Shown here one piece after another: positions 47,001 to 58,350 of a stretch of 64,000 bases of DNA (position 1 is its first letter; each line of letters starts with the position of its first letter). The notes under the pieces are model-generated. The model saw nothing but the letters and a program-made list of their open reading frames with translations. It made no database searches and was not told where the DNA came from. The translations under genes and the position numbers were made by a program. Source of the DNA: Mytilus galloprovincialis (Eukaryota > Mollusca > Bivalvia > Mytilida > Mytilidae); contig NC_134851.1 in assembly GCF_965363235.1 (NCBI RefSeq), positions 29,132,847 to 29,196,846 on the forward strand, written 5' to 3'.

Positions 47001-50000
47001 AACCACCACCATTGATGAACCATTTTCCTCTCCAATGAAAGATGATCAAGAATCAGATCCTAGCTACCAACCTCTTTCACCTTCTTCAGATGATAATGAT
47101 GAGCAGGAAATGAGGTACAATACTAAATGGGCTTTGCTCATTATTGAAGGCTGTATGACCTATAGTTGTCAAGTTCTGTGTCAGTTGGTCTCTTGTGTAG
47201 AGTTGTCTCAAAGGCAATAATACCACATCTTCTTTTTTATAAATATTGCAACAAATCCACTTTTTCAGATTCTAAAGTATATTGAAAGAAACCAGAGGGA
47301 CAATATACAGTACTCACTGATCAACAACATTGTCAAGTTTAAAAAAGAAACATGTACTGAGTAAATGAAATTTTGTCTTAATGATAATGATTTTTAGGCA
47401 GGTTTCACTGTCCTTCTGTTTGACTTTTGAGTTTCAATTTAATTTCACAGTATTAAAGGGGCACTAGCTGTCAAATTCATGTTCACCGATTCTAATCAAA
47501 TTCTTATATTTGATTTATAACAATGTAAAACATTTACCCAAACTATTAAAAGTCTAAATACATTGTAAAACAATAAGAAAGGCACAGACATGAAAATACG
47601 TAGCTCCGTTTCGTGTGTATTTTAGTGTAGACGCCATCTAATTATTTATCGAGTTGACCTCTATAGTCATCCGATGACCATATAAGCGATGTAAACATAA
47701 ATATAGATATAAATAGATTAAGCAATCACGTGCTGTAGAATTATTCTAGGTCTATTTAATTTTATATGACAGATAAACAATAAATGTTTATCATTGTTTT
47801 CACCTGTAATAGATTGTTTATTTGTGGATCGAACCAGTCAATCAAATCATTTACTTTGGTTTCACTTTCAATGTTTACATTCTCTTCCTTTAAATAACTT
47901 TACACATACAATTCACGTATTATCCATCTCAAGCTAAGGGGTTAAATTAAAGTTCACATGAATACGTATTAAATGAGGTCGAAGTATTCACTTGCAAGTG
48001 AATAACTCGTAATCAATGTTTTTTTGCTTATTTTGACAAAATTGAACATTATTGGCTACTAAAAAGGAATTATTATTTCACTATATGTATTTCATTACTG
48101 ATTTAGCCAAAAAAAATAATATATTAGGTTTTTGATATATCTCATAGCTAGTGCCCCTTTAAGAGTATTTCATAAATCAATCTGTTGACAAAGATTTTAT
48201 TAACATTCATTATTGTAAAATTTTATATTTCCAGAAACATACATGTACCTGTAGAAGAAGACAGCAAATTCATTGTGTTCCAATCACATTTAATGGAACT
48301 ATTTACTACTTGCACAAAATGTATGGCTGATACTGTTGGAGAAATAATGTACACTCGTGGGTCTATGGTGAAAATCAAACAAGAGTGTAAAATATGTTTA
48401 TATGTTCGTTTCTGGTTTAGTCAGCCTTTTGTTGGAAACAAACCAGCGGGAAATTTGTCAATATCAGCAGGAATTTTGTTCTCTGGATCAGTACCAAGTA
48501 AGGCATTGAGGATGTTGAAATTTATGAATATTTGTGGAATCAGCATGTCCTCTTATATGAACCACCAGAAGTTTTACTTGTACCCTGCAATAGGACACGT
48601 ATGGCACAATTACCAGAACGATTATGCCAACGATATTCAGCAGCAACAAAGATCTGTGACACTTGGAGGAGATGGTAGAGCTGACACTCCTGGACATTCA
48701 GCCAAGTTTGGCAGTTATACCATGCTTGATCTAGATGAGGGAGTTGTTGTTGACATTCAACTTGTACAGGATAGAATTTGAATATAAAAAAAAGATGTGG
48801 AATGATTGCAAATGATACAACTCTCCACAAGAGATTAAACTGACACAGAAATTAACAACTATAGGTCACTGTATGGCCTTCAACAATGAGCAAAGCCCAT
48901 ACCACAGATTCAGCCAAAAAAAGTCCCCAAAATGACAATTCAAACAAGAAAACAAATTGGCCTTATTTATGTTAAAAAATTGAACAAAAACATATATTAA
49001 ACACATAAACAAACAACAACCACTGAATAACATGTCTTGTACATGTATTAACTATAAAAAAAAAAAAGTAGATTAACACATTTTTATTAGTTTTATTTTT
49101 AGGTATTATTTTTTTTATTGGAAATTTATCTATATTTGTATTGGTTTATCCTTTCAGAGTAACGAAGTCAAAAGCAGTTGCCATATGGAGAAGGAGGGGC
49201 TTCAGAGGAGTGTGGAATTTTTTAAGCACCATAACATCAACATAAAAACACTGGTGACTGATAGACATGTCCAAATTAAAAAATGGGTCAGAGAGAATAT
49301 GGAAGATACCACTCATGCATTTGATGTATGGCATGTAGCTAAAGGTAAAGACAGTTGATCTTTCATGTTTTCATTGACACATTCAAATAAAAAAAATCAT
49401 TAACAGATGAATTCCTTGAATGATAATTTGACATTGACAATGATTGAAACATCAATGGTTAAACAAAATGACATGGGTCTTGCTCATTGTTGAAGTTTAA
49501 CAATTAGTGGCAGTTGCCAACTTCTTTGGTTTCTGGTTGAATGTTGTCTCACTATTATGAAAACCAAATGTGACCTTTTGATAAAATAATGAGAATTAAT
49601 TATCATGCATTAACAGTGTTATAAAATCTTCAATTTTTGAATTGTAGGAATGAAGAAAAAACTATTTGCTTTATCGAAGGAAAAGGATTGTTCAGATGTG
49701 TCTCCATGGATCAAGAGCATGGTGAATCATATGTACTGGACCGCTGCTTCATCTGCAAACCTGAATGAAGACTTGATATTAGCAAAGTGGCAATCTATTT
49801 CCAATCATATAATTAACATTCATGATGGACATAGCACACTGTTCCCCTCTTGTCAACATGATGATCTGGAGGGAAGGGAAAGACACAAAAAGTGGTTAAA
49901 ACCAGGTAAATGTACAGTCAAACCTTAATTACTCAAAGATTATTTTTCATTTAACATGCTGGAGGTTGGTCTTGTATGTAAAAATTTACATCTATTTTCA

Positions 50001-50440
50001 TTTCAACATGTTCAAATTTGTAACTTGGATTGTTTTTTGTGATGGTCGTAATATTTAATTTAATAATCAATATAACCTATATAAGTAACAAATGTAATTA
50101 AATATATTTTATAAGAAAAGGAATATATTTTACAGAAAAACTTTGGAAATTAGTTGCAGCTGTATTTTTTCCCCTTTATATTATTCTTCTTTTACATAAA
50201 TTTTCTTCCAAAATTTTTTAATTACTTTAAAGAATTGAAAACTAAATCTTAGTATCATTAATTTTCAGGTTCCAAAGTTTATGAAAAGCTGCAAGACATT
50301 GTCAACAGCAGGCAGATGAAGAAGGACATTCCTATGCTGTCATCTGGACAACAGACTTCAGAACTTGAGGGATTTCATTCAGTGGTGAATCATTTTGCAC
50401 CTAAAATGATTGGTTTTTCATTCCATGGAATGCTTTCTAG
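44042..50440 (+). pseudogene. THAP-Kolobok transposase, copy 3 (3' truncated)
   Basis: Eight exons remain: 44,042-44,542; 45,359-45,490; 46,149-46,299; 46,868-47,114; 48,235-48,769; 49,158-49,344; 49,648-49,905; 50,269-50,440. The reading frame of exon 5 is intact here, but its donor carries the same GT to GA change as copy 2. Reading through it adds three residues (DRI) and stops, before the second aspartate. Exons 9 and 10 are lost with the right part of the element. Confidence 0.75.
47457..48158. mobile_element. TTAA MITE, copy in element 3
   Basis: Same ends and flanking TTAA as at 26,656-27,357. Confidence 0.82.
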
Positions 50441-50578
50441 GTAAATGTTTAATTGATAATGGATAATTTTAGAATATAGATACATGTATATGAAGATGTG
50501 GTATAGTGCCAATGAGACATCTCTCCATCCAAATAACAATTTATAAAAGTAAACCATTATAGGTCAAGGTATAAAAAT

Positions 50579-50640
50579 GACTATGTGCTATGCGCTTTAC
50601 TCACTGTTGAAGGCCCGAAATATATTACTCAAACGGGTCA
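50579..50640 (+). repeat. Repeat sequence on the far side of the copy 3 break
   Basis: 'tgactatgtgctatgcgctttac' continues 'tcactgttgaaggcc', which is the plus-oriented form of the related mussel repeat. The sequence therefore passes from a minus-oriented repeat copy into a plus-oriented one at the break. Confidence 0.6.
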
Positions 50641-50869
50641 TATATGAACTTAGTGTGTTGCATGTAGTAAAAATGCATTATCTTATTGGTTTCGTTTTGT
50701 CCAGTTATACATTTCTTAAAATGTCTTCATATATGAAAATAAATTTTGAACAGTGCACCATAAGAAACAAACTAAAGTGTTCCAGCTCCAAACCAGTCTA
50801 TTGTTCAAACGCATGTCCGTCGTCGCCTGTCACCACATTAAAGCACGCTTGCAAGAAAAAATAAACAGA

Positions 50870-50970
50870 ATAGAGATACGGGTACAAAACACATTATAGA
50901 TAATGTGTCCGACCACCTGAAAAATAAAATTGGTTCAAGAGACAAAGAACGCTACGAAATATTAGATTAA
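50870..50970 (+). other. Isolated exon-like frame, unrecognised
   Basis: After an acceptor-like aaaaaataaacag, a frame reads NRDTGTKHIIDNVSDHLKNK then IGSRDKERYEILD and stops. It could be the last exon of an unknown gene, but nothing else supports it. Confidence 0.2.
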
Positions 50971-51399
50971 TTTTTCGGTACTACCGGGCTTATCACAGCC
51001 CAATAACAAGATGAATTTAATGAAAACGCAACAAGCATCTGCCGGTTATCCAAACGTCAACACGTACTTTAAAAAAAATATATATAAATGTGAATTAAAT
51101 ATCTATAAAAATTTGTATTTCAGTCACTTATTAATATGAACATCAAATAAAAATCCGACATTAGATATATTTCTCTGGTGACAAATTTATTATTTACAAG
51201 AAATATACACTTGAGAAAATACTTCTTCATTCAGATTTTTTTGTTAATAAACAACAAATGGAAGTTTTTAACGACCTTGACTGGCTATACAGCCCTTGCA
51301 CGGTCGGCCCTGGCTTGCGCCTTTTTGGGCATTAAATAATTTATATTTTCACCATGTGGTAATTGATAATGATAAGAAAGTTTGATAAAAACAAAAATT

Positions 51400-51560
51400 T
51401 AAAAAGCAAAAATTTGGATAAATAAATGAATAAAAAAGTAAAAAAATTAAGATTAAGTAGATAATAAAATAATAAAATATAATAAAAGAATATAAAAATA
51501 AATATAATAAAGTAATATAGAAATAATTTTGTAAAAAAATAAAAATAAAATAAAACAAAA
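51400..51560. repeat. (aat)n/(aaaat)n low-complexity DNA
   Basis: Almost only A and T on this strand. Minus-strand frames through it give Phe/Tyr/Leu-rich artefacts. Confidence 0.9.
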
Positions 51561-51580
51561 TAAATAAATAATTATTAAAC

Positions 51581-51676
51581 ATGGAGCCACCGAAAGTAGG
51601 AACAGGAGGAAAGCTTGGCCAAGCAAACAGCAGTGAACGGCAGCAACGTTGTCCTGGTACACCAGCAGCCAAGTAA
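51581..51676 (+). CDS. Possible 31-aa small ORF, unrecognised
   Basis: ATG in good context (aaacATGG) opens MEPPKVGTGGKLGQANSSER, ending PGTPAAK and TAA. The stretch is clearly more GC-rich than its surroundings. There is no family match in memory. It could be a micropeptide, a first exon, or a repeat fragment. Confidence 0.2.
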   Translation: MEPPKVGTGGKLGQANSSERQQRCPGTPAAK

Positions 51677-53139
51677 AGAGCGGATAATTTTGATATGCCA
51701 AATTGTGTATGTGAATTTATATGCCAAATATCATGTATAAACCACAATAAGCCTAAATTTGTGTATGTGAGTTTTGCAAAAATAATTAGTGGGATGTTTT
51801 GTATGTACTAGAAAAAAAGAAAAGTGAAATAAAATAAAATAAAATAAATAAAAAACCAAAGGGTGTATGTAAATTTTGACTGCTTTGTGCTAGCCTACCG
51901 TAGTTGCAGGACTTTAGAGTGCTAGTACACTGGAACACTTATCCGCAGGAAGACAGCGCCCCACGCTAATTAAAACTGGATTAGCGCAAACCAGATCTTG
52001 CGAAGTACCATTTTTTAAGTCTTAGATTTATATAATCAATATAATCCACGGTCATGCCTGACATATTTCCCAAAACGGCACGTGCCGATGAAATCTTCAA
52101 TAACTCCTTAAATGTTAAAATAATTTAATAAAAACAAAAATTATTAAATGGAGAATTAAATTATCTATCGAATGCATACCTCCACCACTCACTAAAACAT
52201 ATAGTTCATGTCCTGAGTGCACTCAGGAGGTCCTGAGCGGTGTTTAGACGTACCGGTGTGTACAAACAGTTTGACTATGAATAATATGTTTTTTTCGGCG
52301 ACTGTTTTTTCGTCATGTGTTTGGTATTTCAATTGGTTTATAAAACAAATTATGGATATCAATAGGTCAATCGGGAAAAAAAATTCCATTTATCATAAAA
52401 AGCTTCACAAGTTCCAAGAAATGGTTTGACACGAAATAAAGATATGTATCTGCTTTTAAGCTATTCTACAAAATATATATATTATAACGTTACTTAAAAC
52501 TGCGAAAAAAACAAAACTGAACCATTTGTCGATAAAAAACGGACGAACGAAATTGTAAAAAATATATATTATCTTTAAAATTTTTTAGTATATTTATTCT
52601 AGTTTATAAATCAAAGGTTGATCAACAGCAGTATGTGTGCCTTACTAGTTTATAATGTCGTGGACTGTGATGTATGCTGCCACCTTCGAGACGTATTTGC
52701 TAACGGTTCATTAAAAAAGAGGGTCAGGATGGGGTCGATGAATAGTGAATAATGGGTTAAAAGTTCCGAATAAAGGAAAATAAATAATGACTATAGAAAC
52801 ATAGAGAAAAAGATAAGGAATAGAGAATGACGAAGTGCTTATAACGGACTGCAATAAATTTTGATACTCTGCAATTTTCATTCTCAAAATGGATTGTTTT
52901 GAATCTTTGCAAATTGGCTAAATTTCTATGTTTTTTGCCTGAAATCTAGGAGTTTTAACAACTATATCAAGTTGCATCATAACGGAAAATGAATTTCTTT
53001 TTGTTTAGAGAAATTGCATCAAACTTTTTTAAAATACTACAGCTTAATTCAATTTTTCTTCGAAAAAAAAGACAATTCTCAGCTACCTTCAAATTCTTCC
53101 TGCAATAACAAAAGAAAATAAATAATATACATACTAATA
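51677..53139. other. No recognisable gene
   Basis: AT-rich with a few short direct and inverted repeats (for example tcctgagtgcactcagga at 52,211). No supported feature. Confidence 0.5.
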
Positions 53140-53460
53140 TTTTAGCATTCCTTTTTCTAAGTCATATTGTACTTTTAAATTTATACAATAAACTAAATTT
53201 TTAGCCTTCTGAAATCTTACATTCAAAACTCAGGGCTAAATTTTTAGCTTTCAAAGATTCTCAATTAAATGTAATCGGCTCGAGTTTTAACTATAAATTT
53301 GATCAATTTGAACAAGAACAGTTAATACATGAAAAAAAATGCTAAAGTTTTAGTAAAAAGTAAATTTTGGGTTCAATTTTTTCTGCTAAAATTTTAGCCA
53401 TTAAAACAATTTTAACAAGTACATTAATTTTGTTTTTTCATGATTTAAAATGCTAAAGTT
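53140..53460. repeat. Cluster of palindromic 'ctaaaNtttag' motifs
   Basis: ctaaatttttag, ctaaagttttag and ctaaaattttag occur at least five times in about 270 bp (near 53,193, 53,237, 53,341, 53,388 and 53,452), plus a half motif near 53,142. Spacing is irregular. Confidence 0.5.
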
Positions 53461-53469
53461 TTAGTTTTT

Positions 53470-53501
53470 ACAAGGATTTGTATAGTATTATACAAATCCT
53501 T
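53470..53501. other. Perfect 14-bp stem hairpin
   Basis: caaggatttgtata, loop gtat, then tatacaaatccttg. It may be a cruciform or a decayed MITE core. Confidence 0.85.
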
Positions 53502-54016
53502 GGTTTTTACAACAACATTTTAATTGAAAGTGAATATTCATCTATTAAAATCAAATTTAACGGATTTCGCAGATGAGATTTATTGTTTGATCTAGACAAA
53601 TCACGTGTACGTGTATACATGTAATTGCATGAACAAGAACTGCATTTTCCACATTCATTGATTAATATGCTGAACATGCTGATTGGTATCCTCAAATTAT
53701 ACTAATCAACTTTTGGTAGATTGCTATTGCTTAATCTATAATTGTTTATGTGGTTTCAGAAGACTTATTTGTTAGTCCTTTTGTTATTCTACGCTTTTCG
53801 ACACGGTATTGTCAGTTATTTTTAGCCAAATGAATTTTGATGATGCTTCTGGTATTAATCACCTCTTGTATACTATAAAGCCATATACTGAACTAGGCAG
53901 TATTGTATATGGTATGTCCATATAACACTTTATATTATATGAAGTTTACTCTACGGACCCTATTTCAAGTCAAAAGTCATGAAAAATTATTTTTGGAAAT
54001 ATGAAAGAATGTATAC

Positions 54017-54150
54017 CTGCAAATGGACAACAACAAACTATTGGACGACCTGCTTGTACATATTCAACAGCTAATAGAACTCGTGCATGGCCATCTGACA
54101 TCCAGAGATATTTTGTTGACATATTTTCATTCAAATCATAAGTAGTAAAA
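54017..54150 (-). other. Exon-like segment, unrecognised
   Basis: On the minus strand an acceptor-like tttgactag precedes an open segment (YDLNENMSTKYLWMSDGHAR, then VLLAVEYVQAGRPIVCCCPF) that ends at a good donor (gcag|gtatac). Composition and borders look like a genuine internal exon, but no partner exon or family was identified. Confidence 0.35.
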
Positions 54151-54536
54151 CTAGTCAAATATATAGAAATACTTATCTTAAAGTTTAAGAGTTTCTCCTC
54201 CTCTTCTGGTATTTCTCTATCTTTAAAATAATATTACCATTTCTATTTAGAAAACACAAACAAGAGATGTTTTGTGATACAGCCATATATTCACATAAAT
54301 TTGCGCCATTTTGTAATGAATATAATTCTTTGTCGTTCAAACGCTTTAAATATACAATAAATCTATACATTTTCAAACATTTTGGTGATTTATATTATTA
54401 AAGCGCTTTTATGATAAAGATTTTGTCTCTAAAATGCTTGGATTACATTTAGATTGTTTTGTTTGTAAATATATTAATATTGTTACTACAATGATGGCAA
54501 TTCATTAACGTGATTTTTTATGTGAAATAATATAGG

Positions 54537-54673
54537 AATAACACAGAGCTTAGAGGGTGATAGAACAGATTGCTACCCCAAGAAAACATTGTCAAACGCG
54601 GTGAAGCCAAGCTTGACAATGCTTTTTCGAGGGGTACCAGTATGCTCTATTACCCTTTCAGCTATGTGTTATT
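54537..54673. mobile_element. 137-bp foldback MITE
   Basis: The ends aataacacagagcttagagg and its imperfect complement pair. Inner blocks 'attgtcaa' and 'ttgacaat' and 'taccccaag' / 'cgaggggta' also pair, so almost the entire element folds back. Confidence 0.75.
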
Positions 54674-55059
54674 TGCTATGACGTCACGTACATAACAACG
54701 TTACGTGTATCAGAAAAATCAACAGAAGTGAAGTAAGATGTTTTATTTTTCAATTGACAGTTAAATAATAAAATCTGAGCCAAAACGTAGAACTTAAGCA
54801 TTGTCTTTAATAACTTGATGTAAATTCAATTCATTGTACTTTAAATTACCGATTTTTGATTGGTCTAGCCGGGTGGATGACATTAAAAAAAATTACCCGC
54901 TAAGCCATTTGATAGAGTAAATTAACACCCTCGTATGATATTTTAACGTAAAGTATAATAAACTCGATTATTTCACTTCTCTGTTGTCGAGCAACATGGT
55001 TGTCGATAACGATGTCTCAAGACAAGTTTTGTGTTGTGTAGTATTTGCGAAAATCGTAT

Positions 55060-55480
55060 TGTAGGTGAAAGCTTTAAAAACGGGTACAGTCCTTCCATAC
55101 ACCGAATATACAAGACCTATTGCTTATAGTATCTGAGATATGGACTTGACCACCAAAACTTAACCTTGTTCACTGATCCATGAAATGAGGTCGAGGTCAA
55201 GTGAAAACTGTCTGACGGCCATGAGGACCTTACAAGGTACGAACATACCAAATATAGTTATCATATTTCTTATAGCAAGAGAGAAGTTAACATTACAAAA
55301 AATCTTAACCTTTTTTTCAAGTAGTCATTGAACCATGAAAATAAGGTCAAGGACATTGGACACGTGACTGACGGAAACTTCGTAGATTGAGGCATCCACA
55401 AACAAAGTAGAAAGCATCCAGGTCTTCCACCTTCTAAAATATAAAGCTTTCAAGAAGTTAGCTAACGCCGCTGCAATTTA
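55060..55480 (+). repeat. Bivalve dispersed repeat, '(t)gaggtcaaggtca' family
   Basis: Repeated half-units 'ccatgaaatgaggtcgaggt' and 'ccatgaaaataaggtcaagg', each followed by 'accaaatatag' or similar, end in 'ttctaaaatataaagctttc' and 'taacgccgct'. I recognise it as widespread in bivalves from memory. Fragments also lie at 19.3 and 20.0 kb. Confidence 0.7.
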
Positions 55481-57249
55481 AGGTGGTAAGAAAATGACAA
55501 ATTTTCTTACACACAATCACTCCTTGACTGTACAAATATAAGTAAATACAAATCATCTCAGAACTGGGCAACATTTGCAAAAGAGACCGACTCTAGCAAT
55601 CCGTGAGAATAGAAGGAATATAGTATGAATAGACACTAACAGAAACACACATATATATCTACCAAGTTAAAAAGGAAAAGAGCTTTCTAGTGGTGATCTC
55701 TGTGGCTTGGTAAACAACTTTGTAAAACCTTTGTATTTCGGATTATTGAAAAGCATGTCATGTTATTTTTTGTATGTTGATTCTTTGCGATTTCTTTTTG
55801 TGACAGTTAAACCTGCCCTATGCTGGCACAGCCGTTTTATATACAGTTCTAGGAACTGAAATATGAGCCATTGCCCTTCTGTAGGAAGTTGAAAAGTAAC
55901 TTAGGCAACTAACTGAACACCACAGATCTAACAATGCTAAAAAAAAACCACCTTCACCTCAACATAACACGTTCCAGACAAAATATAAAATTATTCCCTT
56001 TTAGAATTCAAGAAAATATTTTTTCTTGTACAATCTTCAGGTTTATTTTCTATTTTACTATTGGCAAACAAGAGGTGGCTGCATGGAAGACCTTATATAC
56101 TGCTTAAATCTCACAAACTACCATTCATAAGCTTAACTCCAAATATAATATACTCCTTTAATAGAAGCCAAGAAAACTTTGAAAAAAGTGAAATACATAA
56201 GTCGATTAGACAGACGGAGCGGAACCTTTACACTTCATCTTTGTGAAGCAGGTAAAGTATGCTGCATAATTTAATACTACTTCTAAAGAAAAGTCTTTGA
56301 TAGATATATATATCTTTATTTTCACAGACATGCTTGATACAAAGTTACATTGAAACTCTAAGTAGTACAATACAATATGTGATGTTAGAACAATTGGTAA
56401 CTTTTATATATAATAATAATTTTGGATGAGTAGGATATTATTTATACTGTTGGCTATGTATTATACTATTATGCAAATTAGAGTTTCTGGGATATCATTA
56501 TTTATCATTTTTTTCCAGGATAGACGAAACCAATTTCATTTTTCGTTTAGCCTAAAAAATATTTGCATTCTTTGTTTAACTGAATATAACATAACTTTTT
56601 AATTAATATGAATTTTCGAATAATGATTTTTTAAACTACTTCCCTACAAAAACTCAGAACAAGAAAAAAACTGGGTCTTCCTTTTTGAAATTGGGATTTG
56701 TTGAAAAAGATTAAAAGGAAACAAAATAAACAATGAAGGTGTCAGAAGACATATTTCCATACACTGATTAAAAGATATGCGGTTTCTATATTTTTACTTG
56801 AAAAGGGGTGACAATTGGCTACATCTATTTTGGAAAAAGTTACATCCAGATAATTCTCTAACAAGATACAGTAGAAGTGATACAAAATATATATGATGAA
56901 AAAATTGGAACATTTTGGTACATTTTGTCCAAAGTCATAAATATAAGTAAACTCATAATAGATCCCAGCCTAGATAAGACCATGGATTTCAAATTGAAAG
57001 ACCCTATGTATCTATGTCTTACAGTTATAATGTTACACCTATATGTCCTTTATGTCATATACAGAAGAGGAAATAACTCATATGGAGTTTCTAAATGGTT
57101 AGCAACAATATGTGTATTTATTGTAGTAACAAATTAAAAGACAGATCAAACCCTTCATATATTAACATGATTAATACCACATACAAATCTAATAACCAAT
57201 ATAATAACGAATTTAATACAAATATCAATTTTGCTGAATAACCTGTCAA
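55481..57249. other. AT-rich DNA without recognisable gene
   Basis: Short frames only, none with domain features or good splice borders. Confidence 0.5.
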
Positions 57250-57425
57250 TAGAAATAAGATGTGGTACACGTGCTAATGAGACAAATCACAATTCAAATC
57301 ACAATGTGTAAATAGTAAACAATTATATGTCTAAGTACGGCCTTCAACACCGAGCTTTGGCTCACACTGAACAGCAAGCTATTGAGTGCCCCTATATTAC
57401 TAGTGTTAAACAATTCAAACATGAA
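57250..57425 (-). repeat. Mussel interspersed repeat copy
   Basis: 'aataagatgtggtacacgtg' ... 'acggccttcaacaccgagct' ... 'ggctcacactgaacagcaag'. It matches the complement of the 61.0-61.3 kb copy. Confidence 0.7.
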
Positions 57426-58044
57426 AGCATATTAAAGTCTTTTGTGTACACTTTAAACAACAGCTAGTAGATATATGTAAAAATTATATCTTCAATCTAT
57501 TTTGATTAGAAAAAATGTCTGATTGGACAATTCTTGTTTTTCAAACTATAAAAACTGACATTTGTCTGCTATGACTAGACAAAATGGCGGAAAATTCATA
57601 TATGTTGCTGATATTGCATCTTTTAAAACCTGCAAATGTAATTACCATTTTTGGCTGACCATCATATAATTAACATTTGTAAATACATAATCTTTATAAC
57701 CTAATTACAAAAAGTAAACAACAATACTTCTAGAATTAATACAGTTTAATATACTAATGCTTATGACTTCTGCTTACATTAACATGTGTATATCAATAGT
57801 GGTTAAATGTACATTATATAGACAAATAATTCATTGTTATATTAATATGACAGAGCAGAGCATGTAATGATTATATAGTGAAGGCAGACACCTTGCAGGT
57901 AAAAAACAAACAGGAAGACATTTTTTATAAACAAAAAAGATAGTACCTCTTAGATTCTAGAAATATTGTTGAGGAATTTTAACTTTATTTTATTCATTTA
58001 TACCTCTTAATTGCTACCAATATGAAGATTATATCATGCCTGTA
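57426..58044. other. No recognisable gene
   Basis: AT-rich and nothing supported. Confidence 0.5.
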
Positions 58045-58350
58045 TTCATTTCTTGCAAATGAAGAGTGCAATTGTTTCATACTGGATGAACGCAAACAAT
58101 ATGAATAAAATTACAAGCTTTATATTTATATTCTATTTGATCCAATAATAACTTTATTTTTTCTTAATGGCATAAAGCCAACAATGATAGTAATATCATT
58201 TATTTCTTGCAAATGAAGAGTATAATTGCTTCATACTAGCTGAACGCTAACAGTATGCATATCATTACAAGCCTTATATTTATATTCTATTCGATCCAAT
58301 ATTAACCTTATTTCTTCTTAATGGCCAAAAGCCAACAATAATAATAATAG
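58045..58350 (+). repeat. Tandem duplication, ~154-bp unit, two copies
   Basis: 'tcttgcaaatgaagagt' at 58,051 recurs at 58,205. The following 'catact(a/g)g', 'ttatatttatattctatt' and 'ttcttaatgg' blocks repeat in order. Confidence 0.85.

Larger units (their letters stand above)
43757..50578. mobile_element. Two-gene Kolobok-type transposon, copy 3, right part missing
   Basis: It is colinear with copy 1 up to the point matching 29,778. There the sequence switches to unrelated DNA. Transposase exons 9 and 10, the whole P2X7-domain gene and the right terminus are absent. The break lies inside a dispersed mussel repeat in intron 8. Confidence 0.82.

Noticed and set aside
22957-50578. Segmental duplication of an ordinary host THAP gene
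   Set aside because: The unit limits fall exactly on inverted ends at TTAA and the core has Kolobok DDE motifs, so a transposon explains it better. Later tandem spread by crossover is still possible.
51349-51747. 132-aa minus-strand frame rich in Phe, Tyr and Leu
   Set aside because: Translation of AAT-type low-complexity DNA.
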